Source: Actinomycetes bacterium (GTDB taxonomy: Bacteria; Actinomycetota; Acidimicrobiia; Acidimicrobiales; Palsa-688). From it: 14,361 nt of DNA. The stretch lies in NCBI GenBank assembly GCA_021816565.1, contig JAKAXN010000079.1, positions 1 through 14,361 on the forward strand. The letters are read 5' to 3'. Made by a program: the position numbers and the translations under genes. Shown here piece by piece: positions 1 to 5,997 of the stretch (position 1 is the first letter of the stretch; each line of letters starts with the position of its first letter). The notes beneath the pieces are model-generated. The model had not been told where the DNA came from. It was given only the letters and a program-made list of their open reading frames with translations, and did no database searches.

Positions 1-643
1 CCCGGCCCTGGTGGCGTACCGCGTACACCGCGGCCTCGGTGCGGCGGCTCATGCCGAGCTTGGCCAGCAGGTTGGACACGTAGTTCTTCACCGTCTTCTC
101 CGAGAGGTACATGTTCTCGGCGATCTGGCGGTTGGTCATGCCCTCGGCGATCAGGTCCAGGATCCGCTGCTCCTGCGGAGTGAGCTGGTCGGTACGGTCC
201 TCGGTCTTCTGGGTACGCATCCGGGCCATGACCCGGCTGGTCAGCTCCGGGTCGAGCAGGGAGTGGCCGGCGGCCACCTTTCGGATGTCGGTGACCAGAT
301 CCGATCCCCTCACCTCCTTGAGGACATACCCCGAGGCCCCGGCCATGATGGCGTCGAACACCGCCTCGTCATCGGAGAACGACGTGAGCATCAGGCAGGC
401 GATGTCGTGGTGCTGGGAGCGCACCTCCCGGCACACCTCCACCCCGTTGCCGTCCGGTAGGCGGACGTCGAGGACGGCCACGCGGGGGCGCAGCTCGGGG
501 ATCCGGGCCAGGGCCTCGGTAGCCGTCGCCGCCTCCCCTATCACGGCCATGTCGTCCTCGGCCTCCAGCAGGTGGCGCAGGCCTTCCCTGACCACTTCGT
601 GGTCGTCGAGGAGGAACACCGAGATCCTTGCTTCTTCGCTCAT
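1..643 (-). CDS. DevR/DosR-like LuxR-family response regulator (3' end cut by window edge)
   Basis: NarL/LuxR-type response regulator, expected to be phosphorylated by the upstream kinase and then bind DNA. The visible 214 residues start at ATG 643, with GGAG six bases upstream. The receiver domain (about 7-125) has acidic residues D13/D14, phospho-acceptor D59 (VLDVRLPDG), switch T87/S88 and K109. After a short linker, the HTH occupies about 150-210. Its recognition region EKTVKNYVSNLLAKLGM is nearly identical to my recollection of Mycobacterium tuberculosis DosR, including the Lys-Lys-Asn residues that touch DNA. No stop is reached, so the last few residues lie left of base 1. It is the third gene of an operon with the kinase (1108-2598) and a small protein, 46 bp behind the latter. 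Family call is secure; DosR-like target recognition is inferred from the recognition helix. Confidence 0.93.
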   Translation of the reverse strand, partial: MSEEARISVFLLDDHEVVREGLRHLLEAEDDMAVIGEAATATEALARIPELRPRVAVLDVRLPDGNGVEVCREVRSQHHDIACLMLTSFSDDEAVFDAIMAGASGYVLKEVRGSDLVTDIRKVAAGHSLLDPELTSRVMARMRTQKTEDRTDQLTPQEQRILDLIAEGMTNRQIAENMYLSEKTVKNYVSNLLAKLGMSRRTEAAVYAVRHQGR

Positions 644-689
644 CTGATACTCCACGCTTCCCTGAGGTGAGTTGGCTCGTCCGGTCCCA

Positions 690-992
690 TCAGCCCTGCC
701 TGATCCCTGCTCCAAGTTCGGGCAGCTTGGCTGCCAGAACCCTCTCGGCGTGCCGGCGGGCCGTGGGCCCGGCCCGCGGCCCGGTCATCTCGTGGTCGAT
801 CCCCAGCCGTTCGCACAGCCTGACCAGGGTCACGTCGTAGGCCAGGGCCCGGGCCAGCCGGCTGGCGGCGTCCCCACCGGTGTCCAGGTCCGGGCGGCGG
901 GCCAGCGCCTGGTCCACGAGCCCCGCCACCGTGTCGTCGACCCGGTCGTCCTCCTGGAGAGCCAGCTTCAGCATCTCGGCGTAGACGCTCAC
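690..992 (-). CDS. Hypothetical 100-aa helical protein between kinase and response regulator
   Basis: I do not recognise this family. Codons are strongly G/C-ending, so the frame is very probably coding. The protein is soluble, rich in Ala/Leu/Arg/Asp, predicted mostly helical, with no Cys pair, signal or membrane segment. Readable landmarks are EMLKLALQEDDRVDD near the N terminus and LVRLCERLGIDHEM in the middle. The start is uncertain: GTG at 992 is used here. TTG at 1007 has GGAG 10 nt upstream, and ATG at 974 is a third option; neither 992 nor 974 has a clear ribosome site. It lies between the DevS-like kinase and its regulator on the same strand, with 46 bp before the regulator. A role as a small partner or modulator of the two-component system is only inferred from position. 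Confidence 0.65.
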   Translation of the reverse strand: MSVYAEMLKLALQEDDRVDDTVAGLVDQALARRPDLDTGGDAASRLARALAYDVTLVRLCERLGIDHEMTGPRAGPTARRHAERVLAAKLPELGAGIRQG

Positions 993-1017
993 TGCGAGGG
1001 ACCGCAACGGGACTCAG

Positions 1018-1038
1018 CTCCGGCCGGCCGGGCCGGAG
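1018..1038 (-). promoter_or_regulatory. Perfect 8-bp hairpin before the 100-aa gene
   Basis: CTCCGGCC (1018-1025) and GGCCGGAG (1031-1038) are perfect inverted repeats around a 5-nt loop. In the minus-strand transcript the 3' arm ends with the only GGAG near the TTG start at 1007. The stem could therefore hide a ribosome site or slow RNA polymerase between the kinase and the downstream genes. It has no T-run, so a classic intrinsic terminator is unlikely. Confidence 0.4.
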
Positions 1039-1088
1039 TTCGCGCGACGAGACACGCGGCCAATGGTCGCCGTGTTCCGGAATGGCGA

Positions 1089-1108
1089 ATAGGGCCGAAA
1101 GTCCCCAT
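1089..1108 (-). promoter_or_regulatory. DosR/DevR-box-like dyad
   Basis: Read on the minus strand the 20-mer is ATGGGGACTTTCGGCCCTAT. Against the M. tuberculosis DosR consensus TTSGGGACTWWAGTCCCSAA it agrees at 15 of 20 positions, including GGGACT, the conserved central G and CCC. It overlaps the last base of the kinase stop codon and lies 80-135 bp upstream of the possible starts of the next gene, so it could drive the small protein and the response regulator separately from the kinase. This fits the DosR-like recognition helix encoded in the same operon. I see no convincing -10 hexamer just downstream, so promoter function is inferred. Confidence 0.45.
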
Positions 1109-2598
1109 CAACCGGCTCGGCCCAGCGGTACCCGCCACTGGACCAGCGTGCCCCCCGGGTTGCGCCGCACCACGCTGAACTCGCCACCGAACTGGGCGGC
1201 CCGGGCCTGCATGTTCTCCAGGCCGTGGCCGGCCGCCGGGCCGGGCGAGAAGCCCACCCCGTCGTCGGACACGCTGAGGGTGACCCACCCGTCGCCCACC
1301 GCCAGGACCACGTCCACGGCGGTGGCCTTGGCGTGGCGCCCGACGTTGGCCAGGGCCTCGCGCAGGACCGCCCCGAGAGGGCCCATCAGGGCGTCGCCGA
1401 TGGTCGCCTCAACCGGGCCCCGGAACGCCAGCCGGGGCCGGAAGCCCAGGCTCTCGACCGATTCGTCCACCACCTTGCGCAGGTGGGATCTCAGGTTGGG
1501 ACGGCCCTCCGCCCCGGGAGGACGGTTGAGGTCGAAGATGGTCTCGCGTATCTCCCTGATGACGTCGTCGATGGAGTCGACCGTCGCCCGGATCCGCTCG
1601 CCCACCACCGGATCGGCGAGGCGTTCGGCGGCCTGCAGGCGCATGCCCAGGCCGAACAACCGCTGGATGACGGTGTCGTGGAGGTCGCGGGCGATGCGCT
1701 CGTGCTCCGACGACATGCGCATCCGCTCCAGCGAAGCCCGGGCCGACCCCAGGGCCAGCACGATGGCCGCCGCCGCCGCGAACACCTCCGCGGCGGCCAC
1801 CTCGCCGGCGGTGAAGGCCGGCTGCCCGGGGCGGCGGGCGATCACCAGGCTCCCGACCGGGCCGTCCTCGGCCTGCATCGGGACGTACACGCCACCGGCG
1901 AAGCCGGCAGCCCGGGCCTCGGCCAGCACATCGGGTTCGGACGCCATGTCGCCGACCACCACCGTCTCCCCCCGCAGCATGGCCCGGGCCGCCAGGCTGA
2001 TGGAGGCCGGCACCAGCGCTCCGAGGAGCGACCCGGCGGCCTCACCGTCGGCCGCCGCCACGACCATGGTGTCGTCGTCGGGGGACTGCACGGAGATCCA
2101 CGCCGACGCCGCCCCGACCAGCAGGCGGGCCCGCCCGGCCGTCATCTGGAGCAGGCCGGGGGTCGGCTCGCCGGCGATCACACCGCGGCTGATCTCGTTG
2201 ACGAATCGCAGCAGGTCCTCTCCCCGGCGCCTCTCGGTGGCGTCACGCACGAACGCCCCCACCCGTACCCGCCCGTCGATCTCGGTGGGCACCAGGCTCA
2301 CGTCGACGGGGAACACGAAGCCGTCGCGCCGCCGGGCTCTCAGGTCCAGACCGACGCCCATCGGGCGGCGCTCCGGAGCGGCGGTGTAGGCCTGGCGGTG
2401 CCGGGTGTGCAGGGACCTCACCGCCTCGGGGAGCAGGACCTCGACCGGCTGGCCCTGCAACTCCTCGGGGGCATAGCCGAACAGGTGCTGCACCGCCGGG
2501 CTGGCCACCTCGATCACCCCGCTGGCGCCGACGACGATGAGCGCGTCGGGGGAGGCCCGGAACATCTCCTCGAGCAGGCCGATGCGCTCGTCGCTCAC
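1108..2598 (-). CDS. PAS-GAF sensor histidine kinase, DevS/NarX-like (HisKA_3)
   Basis: Soluble 496-residue sensor kinase with no membrane segment. PAS domain about 5-123 (ASPDALIVVGASG ... GAFVRDATERRR), GAF domain about 130-285, dimerisation/phosphoacceptor domain about 290-360 with the HisKA_3 motif ERIARDLHDTVIQRLFGLG (H307), and a HATPase domain about 400-492. The ATPase part shows an N-box (REALANVGRHAKA, about 413-425), DDGVGF (445-450) and GHGLENMQARA (457 on). This is the DevS/DosS/NreB class that pairs with LuxR-type regulators, and the partner is encoded two genes downstream. The PAS segment RSLHTRHRQAY places H64 where FixL has its haem-ligand histidine, but FixL's pocket arginine is Leu84 here. 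The GAF does not show an obvious DosS-like haem histidine. Start is GTG 2598, preceded by a -10-like TACAGT at 7 nt and no ribosome site; this start gives a complete PAS domain. Confidence 0.95.
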   Translation of the reverse strand: MSDERIGLLEEMFRASPDALIVVGASGVIEVASPAVQHLFGYAPEELQGQPVEVLLPEAVRSLHTRHRQAYTAAPERRPMGVGLDLRARRRDGFVFPVDVSLVPTEIDGRVRVGAFVRDATERRRGEDLLRFVNEISRGVIAGEPTPGLLQMTAGRARLLVGAASAWISVQSPDDDTMVVAAADGEAAGSLLGALVPASISLAARAMLRGETVVVGDMASEPDVLAEARAAGFAGGVYVPMQAEDGPVGSLVIARRPGQPAFTAGEVAAAEVFAAAAAIVLALGSARASLERMRMSSEHERIARDLHDTVIQRLFGLGMRLQAAERLADPVVGERIRATVDSIDDVIREIRETIFDLNRPPGAEGRPNLRSHLRKVVDESVESLGFRPRLAFRGPVEATIGDALMGPLGAVLREALANVGRHAKATAVDVVLAVGDGWVTLSVSDDGVGFSPGPAAGHGLENMQARAAQFGGEFSVVRRNPGGTLVQWRVPLGRAG

Positions 2599-2605
2599 TT
2601 GGGTG

Positions 2606-2611
2606 ACTGTA
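2606..2611 (-). promoter_or_regulatory. -10 hexamer TACAGT of the kinase operon, leaderless
   Basis: On the minus strand TACAGT fits the actinobacterial TANNNT -10 and is followed by 7 nt and then the GTG start at 2598. Transcription would begin at or next to the start codon, which would explain the missing Shine-Dalgarno sequence. No good -35 is seen. Confidence 0.5.
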
Positions 2612-2639
2612 CCGCCGCCGGGTGGCCGTTGGGCACATG

Positions 2640-2666
2640 TTGCCGGATACGCAGAAGCGGTATTAC
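2640..2666 (+). promoter_or_regulatory. Candidate promoter of the dienelactone hydrolase gene
   Basis: TTGCCG (2640-2645) and TATTAC (2661-2666) are separated by 15 bp, with TATTAC 9 nt before the ATG at 2676. The -10 lacks the final T and the spacer is short, so this is a weak call. The 77-bp region is shared with the divergent kinase promoter. Confidence 0.3.
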
Positions 2667-2675
2667 ACCGGAAGC

Positions 2676-3419
2676 ATGAGCGAGAACTTGTCAGCGCGGA
2701 CCATCACGATCAGCGGCGCGTCGGGGGATGCGATCGAGGCGTACCTGGCCACCCCCGATGACGGGGGCAGCCGGGGGGGCGTGGTGGTCATCCACCACAT
2801 GCCCGGCTATGACCGGGCCACCAAGGAGATCGTCAGGCGGTTCGCCGAGATGGGCTATGACGCCATCTGCCCCAACCTGTACTGGAGAGAGGCGCCCGGC
2901 GCGGCCCCCGACGACGCCGCGGCGACCGCCCGGGCCCAGGGAGGGGTGCCCGACGAGAGGCTGATCGGCGACGTGGCCGGGGCGGCCGACCATCTCAGGT
3001 CCCTGCCCAGCTCCAACAAGAAGGTCGGCGTGATCGGCTACTGCTCGGGTGGCCGCCAGAGCGTCCTAGCGGCCTGCAACCTGGACCTCGACGCGGCGGT
3101 GGACTGCTACGGCGCCTTCGTGACCGGCACACCGCCGGAGGGCTTCCCCCTCCAGGTGAAGAACCTGGTCGACCAGCTCCCCGACCTGCGCTGCCCGCTG
3201 CTCGGCCTGTTCGGCGCCGACGACCAGTACCCCAGCCCGGCCCAGGTCGCGGAGCTCGACGAGATCCTGACGGCCAACGCCAAGCAGCACGACTTCCACA
3301 GCTACGACGGCGCGGGCCACGCATTCTTCTCGGTGGACCGCCCGTCCTACTCCGTGGCGGCGGCCAATGACGGGTGGGAGCGCATCGCGCAGTTCTACGC
3401 CCGGCACCTGGGGGCCTGA
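2676..3419 (+). CDS. Dienelactone hydrolase family protein (alpha/beta hydrolase)
   Basis: Cytoplasmic alpha/beta-hydrolase, 247 residues, of the dienelactone hydrolase family. Classical members open the lactone ring of dienelactones in chlorocatechol breakdown, but actinobacterial paralogues have many uncertain ester or lactone substrates. The nucleophile elbow GYCSGG gives Cys123, as expected for this family instead of serine. The acid is D182 or D183 in FGADDQYPS, and the base is His215 in YDGAGHAFF. An oxyanion-loop HHMPGYD follows strand beta3 (about 36-46). The start is taken at ATG 2676 (MSENLSARTI), which matches the family length; an in-frame GTG at 2622 would add an unlikely 18-residue extension. 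The next gene begins 2 bp after the stop, so the two are surely co-transcribed. Substrate is unknown. Confidence 0.92.
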   Translation: MSENLSARTITISGASGDAIEAYLATPDDGGSRGGVVVIHHMPGYDRATKEIVRRFAEMGYDAICPNLYWREAPGAAPDDAAATARAQGGVPDERLIGDVAGAADHLRSLPSSNKKVGVIGYCSGGRQSVLAACNLDLDAAVDCYGAFVTGTPPEGFPLQVKNLVDQLPDLRCPLLGLFGADDQYPSPAQVAELDEILTANAKQHDFHSYDGAGHAFFSVDRPSYSVAAANDGWERIAQFYARHLGA

Positions 3420-3421
3420 GC

Positions 3422-3697
3422 ATGTGCACCTACTCGACGTTCTCGGAGAAGGTGACAGGAAGCGCCAAGGGCCCGGGCAGTGCCTGGATGACGGTCTCGG
3501 ACCTGACCGTGTACTTCGATCATCCGGTTCACGCCATGGCCGACCACACGCTCAACATCGACGTGGCCGACCCGGCCCGGGGACCGTCGGCCCGGGTGGC
3601 GCTAGAGCTCACCCCGGAGTCCGCCCGCCGCCTGATGGCGGCCATCGGGGCGGCCCTCGACTCGGTCCCGCCGGAGCTGAGCGGGGCGGCCGGCTGA
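3422..3697 (+). CDS. DUF6295-like small protein
   Basis: Ninety-one residues starting MCTYSTFSEK, with VYFDHPVHAMADHTLNID in the middle and a C-terminal helix LTPESARRLMAAIGAAL. I recall this pattern (MCTY start, FDHPVHAPAEHTLNIDF, then PSARVALELT) from the actinobacterial family DUF6295, whose function is not known. The His/Cys/Asp-rich front half could bind metal, but that is a guess. It starts 2 bp after the dienelactone hydrolase stop, and I recall such pairing in other actinobacteria, so the two products may act together. No signal or membrane segment. The gene ends 13 bp before a strong hairpin. Confidence 0.85.
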   Translation: MCTYSTFSEKVTGSAKGPGSAWMTVSDLTVYFDHPVHAMADHTLNIDVADPARGPSARVALELTPESARRLMAAIGAALDSVPPELSGAAG

Positions 3698-3710
3698 CCC
3701 GTCGCACCCA

Positions 3711-3732
3711 CCCCGGGCCGACCGGCCCGGGG
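3711..3732. terminator. Bidirectional hairpin between convergent genes
   Basis: CCCCGGGCC (3711-3719) and GGCCCGGGG (3724-3732) form a perfect 9-bp all-GC stem with a 4-nt loop; the symmetry in fact extends to 10 bp. It sits midway between the stop of the DUF6295-like gene (3697) and the stop of the convergent small gene (3739). There is no T-run on either side, which is common for high-GC actinobacterial hairpin terminators. Confidence 0.65.
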
Positions 3733-3738
3733 GGCTGG

Positions 3739-3900
3739 TCAGTCCGTCTCGACGCCGTCCACGTCGAGCTCGACCGGCGGGTCCCCCAGATCCACCGGGG
3801 CGTTCTCCTCCGCCGGCTCGCCAGCCCTCACCTTCTTGGTGTCCTCCCGGAGATGGGCGATCAGCTCGTCGTCGTCGAGGTCGCGGGGTGACTTGGCCAT
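3739..3900 (-). CDS. Hypothetical 53-aa acidic protein
   Basis: This short gene reads MAKSPRDLDDDELIAHLRED at its N terminus and ends LDVDGVETD. Only four of its 53 codons end in A or T, matching the codon bias of the neighbours, so I regard it as real although small. The protein is strongly acidic. An N-terminal helix (about 6-25) is followed by a Pro/Glu/Val-rich and probably disordered tail. I do not recognise a family. Start ATG 3900 is preceded by TAGCTC six bases upstream, a near-miss to a leaderless -10. It is divergent from the LCP-family gene and converges on the hairpin at 3711-3732. Confidence 0.65.
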   Translation of the reverse strand: MAKSPRDLDDDELIAHLREDTKKVRAGEPAEENAPVDLGDPPVELDVDGVETD

Positions 3901-3940
3901 GCCCTAGAGCTACCCGCCCGGCCCGGCTCCCATTCGGGGA

Positions 3941-3954
3941 GGTGGGCGCCCACC
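3941..3954. promoter_or_regulatory. 14-bp perfect palindrome upstream of the LCP gene
   Basis: GGTGGGCGCCCACC reads identically on both strands. It lies in the 147-bp divergent region between the 53-aa gene and the LCP-family gene, 37 bp centre to centre from a second palindrome, and is a candidate operator. Confidence 0.4.
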
Positions 3955-3973
3955 ATTGTCCGGCCCGAGGGGG

Positions 3974-3990
3974 TATCCTCAGCGCGCTGA
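3974..3990 (+). promoter_or_regulatory. -10-like TATCCT abutting a 12-bp palindrome
   Basis: TATCCT (3974-3979) fits TANNNT and shares its last base with the perfect palindrome TCAGCGCGCTGA (3979-3990). If it is the promoter of the LCP gene, the dyad covers the start-proximal region, a usual place for repressor binding. The leader to GTG 4048 would be about 60 nt. No clear -35 is present. Confidence 0.35.
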
Positions 3991-4047
3991 TGACCCGCGG
4001 CGAGCGCCACCACACCCCGGGGGCCGGGGTCGGTCACCGGCAGAGCC

Positions 4048-5739
4048 GTGACCGAGCCTGAGCCGCCCTCAGACGGGCAGCCGCCGGCGCAGCCGTCCGC
4101 ACCCCGCCAGGCGGCGCCGGACGTCCTGGAGCGGCTGCGCAAGCTGGGCTACCGGGCGTCGCGCTCCGGTGGCGGCCAGCCGAGGGGCCGAGCCCACCGC
4201 CGGATCCGCCGCACCCGCCGGCGCTGGCCCCGCCGGACCCTCATCGGGGTCAACGTGGTATCGGCGCTGCTGCTGGTGGTGTCGGCGTCGGCCTTCGGCT
4301 ACGTGCAGTGGCGCCTGGGCCAGCTGAAGCGGGTCCACATCCCCGGTCTCCACCCCCAGGGTCACAGCTCGCAGAGCAGCTCCAGCGGCCCGAGCATCGC
4401 CCCGTTCACCCTCCTGGTCATCGGGTCCGACACCCGCAACCTGGGGGCGGGGGGCGGCGCCCAGTTCGGCAGCGACACCCAGGTGACCGGCCAGCGCTCC
4501 GACAGCATCATCCTGGTCAGGGTCGTGCCGCAGACCCGCTCCCTCGCCCTGCTGTCCATCCCGCGCGACACCCTGGTCCAGATCCCCGGCTACGGCCGCA
4601 CCCGCATCAACACCGCTTTCAACAGCGGCACCCCGTCCCTGCTCGTGCAGGTGCTCGACCAGGACTTCGGCATCCAGGTCAACCACGTCGCCCAGTTCAA
4701 CTTCGACACGTTCCGGGCCCTGGCTGATGCCGTGGGCGGCGTCGAGCAGTGGTTCCCCACCCCGGCCCGGGACCAGTTCTCACTGCTCGATATCCCGGCC
4801 GCCGGCTGCTACAACCTCAGCGGCAACCAGGCGCTCGGCTTCGTCCGGTCCCGGGAGTACCAGTACCAGATCGACGGGGTGTGGCACTACCAGCTGTACC
4901 CGGAGAGCGACCTGGCCCGGATCCAGCGCCAGCAGGCGTTCGTGCGCGACCTGGCCCGCAAGGCCCGCAAGGTCGCACCCACCAACCTGGTGGAGCTCAA
5001 CAGCATCATCTCGGGGATAACCAAGAACCTCACCCTCGACAGCGGGTTCGGCAACTCGTTGATCCTCGACCTGGCCCGGGACTACCGCAGCGCCAACCTG
5101 TCGGACATACCCTCCTACACCTACCCGGCGGTCAACTCGGTCTCGGTCCCGGGGGCGCTCGACCCCCAGACCCAGCAGGGACAGGCCGTGATCCAGAAGT
5201 GGCTCGACGTCGGCCAGCCGCCGCGGGTGGCCCCGTCGACCACCACCCCGGCCGCCACCCCTCCCACCACCACGGTGCAGCCGTCCACGGTCCGGGTGGA
5301 GGTGGCCGACGGCAGCGGCTCCGCCGGGGCGGCCGGACGGGCGGCGCAGGACCTGGGCCGCCTCGGCTACCAGGTCGACGTCTCCTACCACTCCCCGGTG
5401 CAGGGACTGCGGAGCACCGAGATCCGCTACGCCCCCGATGCTCTGGCGGCCGCCGAGCAGCTGCGCAGCCAGCTGTCGGGCGGGGCCAGCCTGGTGCTCG
5501 ACGGCTCCCTCACGCCCACCCCGTACAACCTGGAGGTCGTGGTGGGTACGACCTTCGCCGGCACCGTAGCGGGTGCCGGACCGGCCGCCACCCCGGCCAC
5601 CACCACCCCCACCACCGTGGCATCACCGGCCTACGACGGGACCGCCACGGTGGACCCGGCTTCCTCGTCGATCTACCACGGGGTGTACGTCCCGCCGGGG
5701 CTGGTGCCCGGCCAGACCCCGCAGACCTGCGGCGAGTGA
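4048..5739 (+). CDS. LytR-CpsA-Psr (LCP) family cell-wall ligase with LytR_C domain
   Basis: Membrane-anchored 563-residue protein. LCP enzymes move polyprenyl-linked glycopolymers (arabinogalactan or teichoic-acid-like) onto peptidoglycan outside the membrane. Order: basic Pro-rich cytoplasmic head (1-63), one transmembrane helix (about 64-86), Ser-rich linker, LCP catalytic domain (about 120-300), Thr/Pro linker, LytR_C domain (about 410-500, STVRVEVADGSG ... LRSTEIRYAPDA), and a Thr/Pro/Ala tail. Core motifs are TLLVIGSDTR, SDSIILVRV, LLSIPRDTLVQIPG, RINTAFNSG, and then DLARIQRQQAF. The arginines and aspartates of these blocks hold the pyrophosphate and Mg2+. C243 (AAGCYNLSG) and C561 near the end could form a disulfide. 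Start is GTG 4048, with only a poor ribosome site. The gene stands alone in its operon. The linked glycopolymer cannot be told from sequence. Confidence 0.93.
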   Translation: MTEPEPPSDGQPPAQPSAPRQAAPDVLERLRKLGYRASRSGGGQPRGRAHRRIRRTRRRWPRRTLIGVNVVSALLLVVSASAFGYVQWRLGQLKRVHIPGLHPQGHSSQSSSSGPSIAPFTLLVIGSDTRNLGAGGGAQFGSDTQVTGQRSDSIILVRVVPQTRSLALLSIPRDTLVQIPGYGRTRINTAFNSGTPSLLVQVLDQDFGIQVNHVAQFNFDTFRALADAVGGVEQWFPTPARDQFSLLDIPAAGCYNLSGNQALGFVRSREYQYQIDGVWHYQLYPESDLARIQRQQAFVRDLARKARKVAPTNLVELNSIISGITKNLTLDSGFGNSLILDLARDYRSANLSDIPSYTYPAVNSVSVPGALDPQTQQGQAVIQKWLDVGQPPRVAPSTTTPAATPPTTTVQPSTVRVEVADGSGSAGAAGRAAQDLGRLGYQVDVSYHSPVQGLRSTEIRYAPDALAAAEQLRSQLSGGASLVLDGSLTPTPYNLEVVVGTTFAGTVAGAGPAATPATTTPTTVASPAYDGTATVDPASSSIYHGVYVPPGLVPGQTPQTCGE

Positions 5740-5865
5740 CGCCGGGCGGCCCGGGAGACGCACACGGGAATTGCCGAGGCCGGGCACTTCCCGCAGGAGG
5801 ATCAACCGGCGCAGCTGACGGAAGTGATACCGCAGTTCGCCGGGCGCGTCGACCGGCCGGCGTGA
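5740..5865 (+). pseudogene. C-terminal relic of an alpha/beta hydrolase
   Basis: Translation from 5767 to 5862 gives GIAEAGHFPQEDQPAQLTEV followed by IPQFAGRVDRPA and a TGA at 5863. AGHFPQEDQP with a following amphipathic helix is the typical end of alpha/beta hydrolases of the haloalkane-dehalogenase/epoxide-hydrolase type, and the His would be the catalytic base. No in-frame start codon precedes it. It follows the LCP stop in the same frame, and nothing upstream resembles the rest of a hydrolase. I read it as the tail of a deleted gene. The match is to a short motif recalled from memory, so it is likely but not certain. Confidence 0.6.
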
Positions 5866-5910
5866 CGGCCATCCACGACCCGGGCGCTCCGACTCCCCTG
5901 TTTAAAAGCC

Positions 5911-5954
5911 AAAAAGGGTGGTCCGAATAGCCCGGGATTTTCCCACTTTTTTTT
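5911..5954 (+). terminator. AT-rich patch with T8 run, possible imperfect terminator
   Basis: A stem can form between AAAAAG-GG-TGG (5911-5921) and CCACTTTTT (5943-5951), with a 2-nt bulge and a long loop, ending in a run of eight T (5947-5954). Such runs are rare in DNA this rich in GC. It could end transcription from the LCP side or simply be the AT-rich upstream part of the tetR promoter. The rest of the 5866-5962 stretch shows no other feature I can support. Confidence 0.3.
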
Positions 5955-5962
5955 CTGCTCAA

Positions 5963-5990
5963 CTGTCATAAAGACGCCTATGGGTAGACT
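5963..5990 (+). promoter_or_regulatory. Promoter of the TetR-family gene (leaderless type)
   Basis: CTGTCA (5963-5968; four of six matches to TTGACA), 16-bp spacer, TAGACT (5985-5990; TANNNT). The -10 ends 7 nt before ATG 5998, so the transcript should begin at the start codon. A GGAGG overlaps this spacer but is only 2 nt from the ATG, too close for a normal ribosome site. Confidence 0.5.
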
Positions 5991-5997
5991 GGAGGAT

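Noticed and set aside
1082..2679. Two long plus-strand open frames (435 and 484 codons) opposite the kinase gene
   Set aside because: They are antisense to an intact kinase with all motifs. Their translations are Pro/Arg/Gly/His-rich without any domain, as expected of shadow frames in GC-rich DNA.
5737..5865. Stop-codon readthrough making an LCP-hydrolase-tail fusion
   Set aside because: The relic is in frame with the LCP gene, but one chance in three explains this, the LCP protein is complete, and no recoding signal is visible.
5980..5997. ATG 5980 as start of the TetR gene
   Set aside because: The -10 TAGACT would fall inside the gene; ATG 5998 fits both the promoter spacing and the family N terminus.
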